DNA of 64,000 nucleotides, taken from Rotaria sp. Silwood1 (lineage: Eukaryota; Rotifera; Eurotatoria; Philodinida; Philodinidae). Positions 47,730 to 57,679 of this stretch are shown in pieces. Position 1 is the first letter of the stretch; every line of letters starts with the position of its first letter. The notes below the pieces were generated by a model, which saw only the letters and a program-made list of their open reading frames with translations, searched no databases and was not told the origin of the DNA. The position numbers were made by a program, and so were the translations under genes. The stretch covers positions 1 to 64,000 of the forward strand of contig CAJNOP010000279.1 of the NCBI GenBank assembly GCA_905250075.1. The letters run 5' to 3'.

Positions 47730-48445
47730 TTACGTAGAGCGCTGTACTAGTCAAAGCTCGTAGATGTATATGAACGGTGAATATATGATAGAATTAGAAT
47801 AGTCTTGCGTTGATTTCATTTTCATTGCGGTCAGGGAGATCATTTCAAGAAAATAGAGTCAAGGTTTTGAAAGTTCAGGAATCGATAGCAGATTTGATTG
47901 ATCTTAATGAGTAGTAAAAATAATTGTTTTAGTTTTCCGACACTCTCTTGTCGATTTATAAGTTAGTCATTAATTTATCCTTTTTTGAGACATAGATGTT
48001 TCTTTAAAATGTAAATATCTCAGTAATAATACGTTTCTTCTGGCTCCAACTTTAGAACAATTGAACTTAAGACTAAAGTACTTTTATCATGTGTTCACCA
48101 TTACTCTATACGTGCATTTCTAAATTACTCCAGCGCTCTATTTAAGACCAATAATGACCGTTGCATCCGTCTATCTTTTGTTTTTTCAAAAAAATATTTT
48201 CTTATAAGACAATCCATCACAGGCTAGTTGTATGCGATATATTTACCAAAATTGCCACATGTCTATAAAGAATTAGTTAATGCAGCGATTAAAGAATGAA
48301 TTTAAAAAGCCTCTTAGCGCAGCTCCTTTGGAGGTGAAATGTGAAACTCACGTATATCCTTCAAACTTGTTATCCTACTGCATCATTTGTAAACGGAAAA
48401 ATAGTTTTTTTCAAATAATTATGAAAGCATTAAAATATTGTATAG
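47730..48445. other. Intergenic, nothing recognised
   Basis: A+T-rich sequence with no supported reading frame. It ends at hairpin 17. Confidence 0.4.
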
Positions 48446-48538
48446 AGGGTGTGGGTGTGGATATAACTGAATAGAATACAATATCACACACCTACACCCA
48501 CACCCACACCCATCCACACCCACATTCACCCACACCCT
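48446..48538. repeat. Telomere-like hairpin element 17
   Basis: GGGTGTGGGTGTGGATA left arm, then a 55-base C arm made of CCTACACCCACACCCACACC and similar units. It directly abuts the Penelope-like fragment. Confidence 0.8.
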
Positions 48539-48551
48539 TGTGTCGATGATG

Positions 48552-48810
48552 ATGGTCTGGTGAAGAATTGGATGTTGATATCAAGTTGTATTTTATTAGA
48601 TAGCTGTATGATTTTCTTCTTATCAAATTCAATTATTGGTTCATTTAAGTTTCGTTAAGCTTATTGCGACGTTGACTTAGTTTAATGCCAATAATAGTAT
48701 CAATAAAAGAAAAATAGATAATTATTTTCTAAACCAATTCTTTTTATTTCATTAAATATAGGCCCTCATTTAGCGTATATGTTGAACAGGGTGTGAGTAA
48801 AAGTTAAAGT
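48552..48810 (-). pseudogene. Second Penelope-like fragment (copy 2)
   Basis: Homologous at DNA level to 32211-32523 but with an internal deletion of about 50 bases and a stop within the former frame. It keeps the IRRKIIQLSN-like linker region in broken form and lacks both RT core and GIY-YIG domain. It is bounded on one side by hairpin 17 and on the other by hairpin 18. Confidence 0.65.
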
Positions 48811-48836
48811 AACATCCACACCCCACAGCCACCCCT
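48788..48836. repeat. Telomere-like hairpin element 18
   Basis: GGGTGTGAGTAAAAGTTAAA then ACATCCACACCCCACAGCCACCCC. The left portion is shared with element 12 as part of the duplicated unit. Confidence 0.65.
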
Positions 48837-49008
48837 TCAATAAGTTGATTTAATATTGATTGTTGTTCTTGGATTCTTTTTGAGTATTCATCGGAGACTA
48901 CATCGTAATTACTTTTCTGTTGTTTTAATCATTTGGGCAACTCCAAAATATGGAAAAGTCATGAAAAACTCTGTTTTATTATTTGTATTATTAAGTCATC
49001 ATACATAA

Positions 49009-49263
49009 ATGTTCTCATCATTGTTGTTTTCTATATCAGTTATGGCATCACATAATAAGGTACAAATATTAGTTTCATCAACTAAATCAGCGGATGAATC
49101 ACATGATTTTGAAGAAATATTATTTTTTGTATTTATAAGATCATGTGTTGTATAACTTGATGATATAAAACGATTGAGTACTTGTTGTATAAAATTATCT
49201 GTATCTTGGTGTGCAGTTTGAAGAAGAACACTATTTGTATCAGTACAAGTACTTGTTGTTGGA
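49009..49263 (-). pseudogene. Unassigned coding-like fragment
   Basis: About 85 codons are open on the minus strand without a start: DTDNFIQQVLNRFISSSYTT, then SCDSSADLVDETNICTLLC, ending at TGA 49009-49011. Further pieces in other frames continue to about 48850. It lies just upstream, in the same orientation, of the Penelope-like copy 2 and may be part of the same dead element. No family is recognised. Confidence 0.3.
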
Positions 49264-50253
49264 TGTTATGATGCAACAATATCATGGATTTCTAAAAATC
49301 AAATCAGCTATTTAGAATTTCTTGAGTTGAAAACACTTCCTTGTTACCTGTCAAAGGACCAACTTTTTTATCACTTTTTGATGAGAAAATCCATATGGAA
49401 AAAATCGGATCATTTTTAGCGGTAAGTCATGATATTTGTCAAAGCTACCGGTTTATTGCGGTTTTTTACAGCGATGGGAGTCGGGTGTGGGTGGGTATGA
49501 GTGTACCTGAAGAAACGAACAAACACTCACACCCATACCCACACCCACCCACGTCCACTGAACGGAAACATGCCGTAATAACTTCTATAACAACCTCATC
49601 CTCACCCCCATCCATACCCTAATAATTGAAATATTCGCAACAATAAGTAAAACGTGTCATTTCACAAAAAAGACTTTTCTGTTTCATGACATGAGGTGTC
49701 ATGTTTGGTAATTCTGTTAAAAGATTCAAATGGAGATTTAGCACGGGATTGATCCTTGTTATTATCTATGCTTGTAAAAATCTTACGCACTGGATAGCTA
49801 TTCAATAAATGCAACTTAACAGTTCCGATGGTAAACGAAATGAAGTAGTTTGCAACATGCACACTGCCCTATTCACGACTTATATTGATACTTGCTGTAA
49901 ACAATAAGCTTAAACAATTCGCTTTTTGGCGAAATCTGTTGACACTATTAGGGCTCGTTACAAGAGTTTTCAATATTTATGACCTTGAAAATCATTTCTT
50001 CCATCTTCAGTATTTGACCTCAAGACCTTCGTCATCATCAAATTAGTCTTTGTCTTGTGTGTCTTTTTCTTTTTTTTTTTCAAAGGTATTTTAATAACAG
50101 AATGATGAAGGTTACCGTGTACACATGAGTCATCATTCATTATTCTTTCCATTTCTACAAAAAAGTTTCGAAATTACCATTTGTTATGAAATTACAGTGT
50201 GAAATAAAATATAAATGGTGGTGTTTCATCTTCTTCATTTTTAATTTTTGATC
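49264..50253. other. Intergenic upstream of the RNA ligase
   Basis: Hairpin 19 and A+T-rich sequence; the ORFs here run through the hairpin or are chance. Confidence 0.4.
49483..49620. repeat. Telomere-like hairpin element 19
   Basis: GGGTGTGGGTGGGTATGAGT left arm (49483-49502), loop CTGAAGAAACGAAC, right arm ACTCACACCCATACCCACAC then CCACCC. A further C-rich piece (CTCACCCCCATCCATACCCT) lies at 49601-49620. Confidence 0.75.
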
Positions 50254-52017
50254 ATGACTACTACGTTGATGACAATAAACGTGGATACACTCTATGATGA
50301 ATTAATGAGTCTTTGTTCTCAAGATGATACTTTCTACTACAAAGATATTCGTTTATATTCAGTCAAGTATCGTGTATTCAATTATCGTCTCTGTTCTTAT
50401 GCAACATTTCAGTCTCGTACAGCAGCCTTGAATTGTCGTGGAACAATGTTCAACATTACGAATCCAAAAAATATACAACTCGTTTCTTTACCACTAGAGA
50501 AATTTTTTAATTACGAAGAAGGCTTTGGTCGAAAGCAATTTCATGAACGTGGCCGGCTTGGAGACAAAATGGAAAAAATGGATGGAACATTGATATCAAC
50601 ATTTTTACATGGAACAGCTTCGAAAGAAGTTCGACTTAAATCAAAACAATCCCTGACATCCAAGCAGGTTATAGAAGCGATGCAATTACTTGTTGGTATG
50701 TAAGTTAATAATATATTTCAACATAGAATGCTTTTTTTGTGCATAAAGCATTCATCGTCGTAGATTTTTAAAAATATGAGGGGAAAGTATTCTCGATCTG
50801 TTCAAGGGTGAACGAATTCCGTTTTTTTTCGCTTGCAGCAATTTTATTTTGATCAAACAAAAGTTGACAGCTTCAGAAATTTTATAAAATAGGTAGGCAA
50901 GAGTGCCTCATATTTTTCATAAACTTCCGTTCGTTTGAAGCTTTTGTTCAAATTCTATAGGTAACGTAGTAGTCCTTGATGGAATCATGCGTAGACGTTC
51001 CGAATGGTTGAGATGTGCAAGAAGCCTTTAGTCCTTTACTGAAAAATTTTCTGTGAATGTACCCGCTCATTCTTGAAAAAAGTATCACGAAACAAAAAAA
51101 ATTATTTCTTGCTCTGGAACACGCAAAAGAGTACAAGGGTAAAGATGACAACAGAATCAATACGAGAAAAAAGCATACATGAATATAGAGAAGAGAATAG
51201 CTAATAAAATCGAAACATAATTTATCTCAATTCTATATCTTGGTTATTTTTCTCTTCAGGTGACTTTAAGTCTGAAATAGAACGTCTGATTCGTCTCAAT
51301 TATACTGTCGATATGGAATATACATCGCCTTCCAATCATGTTTTCGTGTCCTATCTACAAGCTCAACTCACTGTTCTTTCCATTCGATCGCATACCGATG
51401 GTCAGACTTTGTTTGGTACTCGATTGAAAAAATTTCTTCTTGAAAATCATTTTCCTATAATCCTTGATCATCTCGTCTCGTTTGAATCCATTCCATCCGA
51501 TGTAACACACCAACAATTACTACAAGATATTTATAAACAACCGTATGGAGAAGGATACGTTGTTGAAATTATTCAACCTGATCAACCATCGTATCTTGTC
51601 AAAATCAAAACAGAAAAATACCTTAGGATTCATAGAGATGGTCAAGATGCAAATTCTCCAAGATCACTATTTGAAGCTATTATTAATGAACATGCAGATG
51701 ATCTGACAGGATTATTTAAAGATGATACAGAAACATTAAAGAGAATCAACGAGATGGAACAAAACATAAGACCAAAATACAATCGCATGATTAAATCGAT
51801 TGAACACTTTTATCGGACGAATAAACATTTGTCGAAGAAAGATTTTGTCCGATCGATCGCAATGAACGAAAATATGAAGATTTATTTACCGCTGTTGATG
51901 AGATTGTATGTAGGTGAAGACAATGATTATAAACTTTTTGCCATAAAATATTCAAAAGATTTGTTCGGCATTTATGGCGATGGAAATCAATCAATCAATA
52001 GCAGCGAACCAACATGA
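50254..52017 (+). CDS. T4 Rnl1-type RNA ligase, two exons
   Basis: RNA ligases of this family join 5'-phosphate and 3'-OH RNA ends through an enzyme-AMP intermediate; phage T4 Rnl1 repairs cut tRNA anticodon loops. Exon 1 is 50254-50695 and exon 2 is 51260-52017, with a 564-base intron (GTATGT...CTTCAG) that joins in phase, giving 399 residues against 374 for T4 Rnl1. All signature motifs are present. Before motif I come YRVFNYRLCSYATF and ALNCRGTMFN; the nucleotidyl Lys is in EKMDGTLISTF (Lys108). RLKSK follows, motif III region is DMEYTSPSNHVFVSY, motif IV is EGYVVEI, and motif V is YLVKIKTEKYL. A helical C-terminal region (about residues 255-399) matches the family's specificity domain. 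The ATG at 50254 is the first in frame. Such ligases are mainly phage, baculovirus and fungal, so acquisition by transfer is likely. The intact frame suggests function, perhaps RNA repair after desiccation damage (inference). Confidence 0.88.
50696..51259 (+). other. 564-base intron of the RNA ligase gene
   Basis: Donor GGTATGT and acceptor TTTCTCTTCAGG. It is longer than the usual 50-80-base introns of this window. No telomere-like hairpin is visible inside. Confidence 0.75.
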
Positions 52018-52568
52018 CTGAGAATGAGAAAATTGGATTGAAGCAGTGATGTGCGTATTTTATTTACTCATAGTTGATGTCATCGATGAATGGCATATCA
52101 AGCACTGACTTGCATTACAATATTTTCATTGTTATTGGAACTAAACTTACACCGAAAATCACTGATACGATGTCATCCACTGCTGTAACGATGTGCATCG
52201 TCCATTCGCACATCGATTCTTTCATAGTATACCACCTTCTGTGCTGTTATTTACTAGAATGAGTACTCCATTAGATCTTTCATCAAATACTATAATTGTG
52301 GACTAGCTTTATTCGTGATTACAGTGCATCAATAAGATGTTCAGTTCAGAGTCTTCTTATAAAATATTCATTATCTTTCGCTGTTGTTTTATCTTTGATC
52401 ATGTAACGAACCTTTCTGTAAGCATATCTCTTTCTCTTTCTTTTCATGTGTGATTGATTGTCTAGTACGCTGTAAAAAAAAAAGGTTTTTTACCAAACCC
52501 CCGAAAAAGGTTCCGGAGATTTGAAAAAGCTTGCAAATGCATTCAAATGCTTAAAAAACGATTCTTCA
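52018..52568. other. Downstream of the ligase, no gene
   Basis: Contains the ligase 3' region and the A+T-rich lead into the foldback element. Short ORFs here are unsupported. Confidence 0.4.
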
Positions 52569-52860
52569 GTTCTACGAAACCTTGAAAGGTTCTTCCCCTG
52601 GGTACACGGGAAGAACCTTCTCCTGCGAAATCTTTTTTTAAGTTCCGTACAGCAGAAAAAAGTTTCGTATTAAATTCTACTGGCTTAGTACGAAACCATT
52701 CGTGTTTAGTAAAAAAACCACTAGAATTTAATACGAAACTTTAAAGGTTTCGTATTTTTTTACGAAACTTTTTTATGCTGTACGGAACTTAAAAAAGGTT
52801 TCGCAGGAAAAGGTTCTTCCAGTGAGCCCAGGGGAAGAACCTTTAAAGGTTTCGTAGAAC
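52569..52860. mobile_element. Long foldback (miniature) element
   Basis: Two arms of about 120-145 bases are near-complementary. The left reads AGTTCTACGAAACC...GGTTCTTCCCCTGG...AAGTTCCGTACAGC...TATTAAATTCTA; the right is its inverse, ending GGTTTCGTAGAACT at 52860. Each arm contains further GAAACC/GGTTTC repeats. There is no coding capacity. Its right end runs directly into telomere-like hairpin 20. Confidence 0.85.
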
Positions 52861-52973
52861 TGGGTGGGATGTGGGTGGGTGTGGGTATGGGGTGTGGATG
52901 TGAGTGGGTGTGGAGTGGGTGTGAGGGTGTTGGTAGAGAATAGAGTTACCCACACCCACACCCCTACTGGTAC
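52861..52973. repeat. Telomere-like hairpin element 20
   Basis: A 72-base G-rich arm (GGGTGGGATGTGGGTGGGTG and similar) to 52932, loop TTGGTAGAGAATAGAGTTA, then a C arm CCCACACCCACACCCC. It starts at the exact end of the foldback element. Confidence 0.8.
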
Positions 52974-54431
52974 TATACTATTCATTTAAAGAGCAAATGA
53001 ATTTTTAAATGAGCAAACAGAATTAATTACAAATACTTTGTTATTAATATTAAACAATTTATTAATTTACTGAGCAGACGATTAGTTAACTGAGCAAACA
53101 TAATAGTTACTGAATATTAAATATTATATTGATAGTTTAATTTGTTTACTGAAAAATTGCATAGAATACTGAGCATTAATTTTGTTGTCATTATATATTA
53201 TATATGTAAATCTATATTTTAATCGATAATGAATGTCATGTGGTTCAAAGAAATGTTAATTTTGAAAATAAAGGACGATCATCTCATCTGTGATTTGAAT
53301 CATAATCTAGATATATTGTTTTTCTTAATAATAGTAATAATCTCACGAGATTACATAGAAAAAACAGGAGATTGTCATTCTCTTCTCTTATTCAATTGAA
53401 TATTGAGTGTGTATACGACCTTCTTTCCATCATTCTATAATACAAACCTATTAAATCGTAAGAAAGAACTAATAGAATGATTCCATACAACACTGTATGA
53501 TGCTAGAAAGTTATGTTTAAAATGAAAAATCCTTCTTTCACAATGGTTTAGAGAAATATGAAAAGAATGTTTTTCATTTTAAATGTATTCTTCATCTTTT
53601 CAATTCAACTCAAATCAAAAAAATAAATGAACATTACTTTCTGATCGTATTGGATCTGAAGTTCAAAACATTTTCAATAATTGCACTTGATATATACGTT
53701 ACCAAGTTGTTTTTCATTTCAATTGTAAACTATTTCTCTTGGAGTCAAACGTTCAGTCTTATAGTTTTTAACAAAACAAGATTATTCCAAAATATCCGAG
53801 TACAAAAATAATATCTTGAATTTGATTCCATTTTTAATTTATTAAGTCAAACAATATGAAAATATTTCGTCTTTTGTATTAATTATCTTATCATTGATAT
53901 TCTATCTAAGAGAATTCATTTAACTAAATAAAATCAATGATAAAGTTTAATTCAATGAGATTTTTGATAATTAATGAATTGGACTTCAAATGTCTAGATT
54001 AATATATTTTATTTTGTATTAAATGTATTCACCGAGTGATAAAAAATTGCAATGAATCATTATTTTGTTTTATATTCTACATATAATAATATGTGTTATA
54101 AGAAACATACTACATAAGAAATATTTTGTTTGACAAGAAAATAATAAGCTGACCGATAGACCGTTAAGAAATTCTAACGAAAAATATTAGACAGAATGAA
54201 AACTACCATTATCTATTCGGTAGTCAAATAGATTGAACTAATTCAGAGTGAATTAAGAAACACAATTAACGTTTTTTATTTAACAATACAAATTCTATTG
54301 GTTAGTTCGCTTTGAATTAGTTTTGTCTGTTTGTTACCTTCATTATAGAACAACATGACGACATCGATATTGATTCTTCATTGTTCTTACAGACACGGTA
54401 ATGAGAAATATATATATAAATATAGATTGAC
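52974..54431. other. Very A+T-rich intergenic, short repeats
   Basis: Around 52985-53170 the phrase ACTGAGCA(A/G)AC or TGAGCAAAC recurs four or five times at irregular 20-60-base spacing. No gene was seen. Confidence 0.45.
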
Positions 54432-56183
54432 ATGAATACATTGAATGAGTTAGACATGAACAATTTAAATAATAATCATCTCAATATACTTGATTTACCC
54501 AATGGAAATTTTATTTATCATTTTTCAAAAACTCAATATGGTTGATGTTCTTCATTCATTTGTGGATGTTAATCAACGATTTAATCAATTAGCATTTGAT
54601 TCTCTTTATATTCATGATCTTAATATGACTACTATTATGGATATCAGTTCATTGTACGATCAAACTTCTTTAATAGATCCTAAAGTTCTTTCAAGAATTT
54701 GTGAAAAAGTCTTACCTCGAATTCACGATCAAATATATAAACTTACTGTTGAAGAATATTCAATCAATCAAATTCTTCTTGCTTCGAATTATCCTAAAAT
54801 ATATTCATTATCACTTGTAAATTTTCATGAAGTAATATTTTATCAATATTTAATGGGTATAGTATTTAATTTTGTTCATTAGAATTCAAAATATGAATTA
54901 ATATTAATTGTCTTTATTTATTTTTTTAAATTAAAGATAATTTAATTCTTCGTAATCTTATCAAACAAATAACACATCTTAATATTGATATTAAAGAGAC
55001 AACAGAACATTGTTCGGAAATTGGTTCAAAAATTTTTGCATTAATCTTATCTTTATGTAAAAAATTAATTGTTTTGAATTTTTGTTATATGTTTCCTACA
55101 CGAAATTATTCACCTCCACTTTAATTAAATTAAAAATCAATGTCTTAACTTTAGTTGATTGTCTTTATTTACTTGATGGACCGCTCATTTGTTTATCAAC
55201 ATTAATTATTAATGTATCATCTACTTGTTGTCCATTACAATACATAGATCCAACAGTAAGTATTATTTCAATGATCATATTTAGAGAAAAAAAAGAAACA
55301 CCTAAATCAATAAGTAAATAAATATTCTTAATTTTATTTTCTTTATAGAAAAAGCTTCCCAAATTGAAGTATTTTTGCGTTTACCTCATGTAATCACACA
55401 AAGAATTATGATGATATAATTGTTCCATTACTTTGTCGAATGATAAATCTTGAAGAATTGAAATTATATTTATCAGTAAGAAGATCTGATTCGACTTATA
55501 TTGATGGTATTCAATTATATGATCAATTTCTTATTTATATGACACAATTAAAGAAGTTTACATTTAGCATTAAAACAATGGTCTTGTTTAGGACGGTTAA
55601 AGTTGAACTTCAATCGAATGAAGATATTCAACGTAGTTTCATTGGAAGAGGATATCAACAAGTAGCGTCATATGTACATCCTAATGCATTTTCATGCGAT
55701 GGCAAATGCCATATCTATTCACTTCCGTATGACTTCGAATATTTTTTTAATCTCGACAATTCTTTTCAAGGTGGTATGTTTAATAAAGTTCGACAATTGA
55801 AAATGAGTGATGCAATTCCTTTTGAAGATAATTTATTTAAACTCATCTCTCAAAACTTTCCTTTTCTCGAATTTTTATATATATCTAATGATTATCCACA
55901 AAAACATAATCAACATTCATCAACATCAATCATATTTCCTTATCTTAAATTTCTTGATCTAAAATGGGCACATATTGATTATGCTGAACTATTTCTTTTG
56001 AAAAAAAATATGTATTTATCTCGTTTATCAAATCTCTTCATGAAATATGAATCACTCATAACGATAACAAACAATTTTACTAATGATGCAACACAATTTA
56101 ATTTTGGAAAGTTGAAAAGTCTTGATATATGTCAATCATTTGTTCGTCCAGAAAATTTTCATAAATATTTTCCTTTGTTATAA
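54432..56183 (+). pseudogene. F-box/LRR protein gene with three frameshifts
   Basis: ATG at 54432 leads to LNILDLPN, an F-box start, but one extra base near 54503 shifts the frame into EILFIIFQKLNMVDVLHSFV and DVNQRFNQLAFDSLYIHDLN. After an intron starting GTATAG (about 54858-54937), exon 2 reads LIKQITHLNIDIKETTEHCS to FCYMFPTRNYS. It then shifts frame near 55110 into STLIKLKINVLTLVDCLYLL. After a GTAAGT intron (about 55256-55348), exon 3 begins KKLPKLKYF, shifts again at the T run near 55373, and runs intact from CNHTKNYDDIIVPLLCRM to the TAA at 56181. F-box proteins recruit targets to SCF ubiquitin ligases, with the LRRs binding the target. With three breaks it is almost certainly dead, unless they are assembly errors. 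Confidence 0.7.
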
Positions 56184-57038
56184 ATTGTTTCAATAAAAGA
56201 AAATATATATGGAGAAAATTAAATATTTTTCATTTATTCTATACAGCAACAAACTACGCAAGGATAGTTAGATGATATTCGAGTTTCACTTCACGTTGAA
56301 ATGTGATACGAAGCGGTTCAAAGATGTATTAACAAGAAATTGTATGAAACGAATAGTCATATTTACGATTGAATACGAAACATTTTATTCCGAGCAGTAT
56401 CTCTATTTTATTTCATTAAGCTCTTTTTCGTATCAATGTAGTAACAAAATATAAGATATCGATCGGAAAGTCGAACTAGAAAACTAAGTAGACATATACA
56501 TTACTATGAGAACTTTATCACCAGATATCAACTCATTTCTAAAGAGCATTATCGATTGATCATTTTAATCAGAGTCCATTCGATTTATGGTTGATGTCAG
56601 AAACGATAAAAAAAGGCTTGTCAGCCTAGTATCGTGTCCATTCAGCGAAAAAAAATTGAGCGAAAGGCTTTTCAGCAAAAAAAACTGTGAAAATCAGTAT
56701 AGAGAAAGCACATTTCAACGAAGATGCATAGTAGTGAAAAACATAATAGAGAAGAAACAAATTCGCGAATGTGCAAAATAGCGGAAAAAGAGGATGTGAG
56801 TGTGCCGGTGTGGGAGCGGGTGAAGAGAAGTCTTACATCTATACCCGAAGTATTTTCATAGGAGCATTGAAAGTAACGAAAACCAAAAATCATCGATTGA
56901 ACCATTTTAGTCTCAAATGGTAGAAATATGCACGTATGTTGATATATTTTTTTATCGTCTACAAATAAAAAGGGGAGACATTTGTCTCTTTAAAAGACAA
57001 CAGACGATAGCTTCAGCAAGATAAAAGATGACACTTGT
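56184..57038. other. Intergenic, one telomere-like hairpin
   Basis: Hairpin 21, short lysine-rich ORFs, nothing recognised. Confidence 0.4.
56791..56846. repeat. Telomere-like hairpin element 21
   Basis: AGGATGTGAGTGTGCCGGTG then TGGGAGCGGG left arm, loop TGAAGAGAAGTC, right arm ACATCTATACCC. Confidence 0.55.
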
Positions 57039-57079
57039 AACACCGCTGTTGTGAGTCCAGGTGGACTCATAGCGGTGTT
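57039..57079. repeat. G+C-rich perfect stem-loop
   Basis: AACACCGCT, a GTTG bulge, TGAGTCCA, a GG turn, TGGACTCA, T, AGCGGTGTT, then a run of Ts. It is unusually stable for this A+T-rich sequence. It could be a tiny palindromic element, an RNA 3' end or a cruciform; no host gene is evident. Confidence 0.65.
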
Positions 57080-57162
57080 TTTTCTCTTTTAGACCTATCA
57101 ACAGTTTCTGATAAGCATATTATGCATTAACACAAGACTAGAGATTAGAGAGGAAGACCATC

Positions 57163-57216
57163 TGGGTGAGTGTGGGTGTGGGTGTGGAGCAAAGGGGAAC
57201 ACCCACACCCACACCC
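57163..57216. repeat. Telomere-like hairpin element 22
   Basis: GGGTGAGTGTGGGTGTGGGT then GTGG left arm (57163-57187), loop AGCAAAGGGGA, right arm ACACCCACACCCACACCC. It is one of the cleanest members. Confidence 0.85.
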
Positions 57217-57679
57217 TCAAAATAATCAAAAGGTTCAATAAAATCATTAACATGTCCTCATTGTAAACAAACTATTTATATTTCATATTAGTTTATTGTG
57301 CTTCATTTTTTGGTCCATTTCATTATTAAAAATTTATTTATCTGCTTATAAAAACAATAACGATATATTTTTACATTCATCTTTTTTTTTTCTATATCAT
57401 ATATTTGCATTAATAATAAAAATACAATAAGTCATTCTCACAGGAATATGCGTACAGTTCTTCTATTCCATAAAAATTTGAATTATTATTTAAAAAAAAA
57501 AACCAATTTTCTCATTCACATTTTTCTTTTCTACAGACATCATTATCATCATCTGGAGATTATAGAAAACAAATAGAAAATTCAGATATCATATTTCTCT
57601 AACAACATTAAATGATCTTTATTAAAGTCAATCGTAAGTTTATTAAATAATCAAAACAAAAAGAAGAAAAATGAGATTG
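57217..57679. other. Intergenic, nothing recognised
   Basis: A+T-rich with no supported gene between hairpin 22 and the RS-rich pseudogene. Confidence 0.4.
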
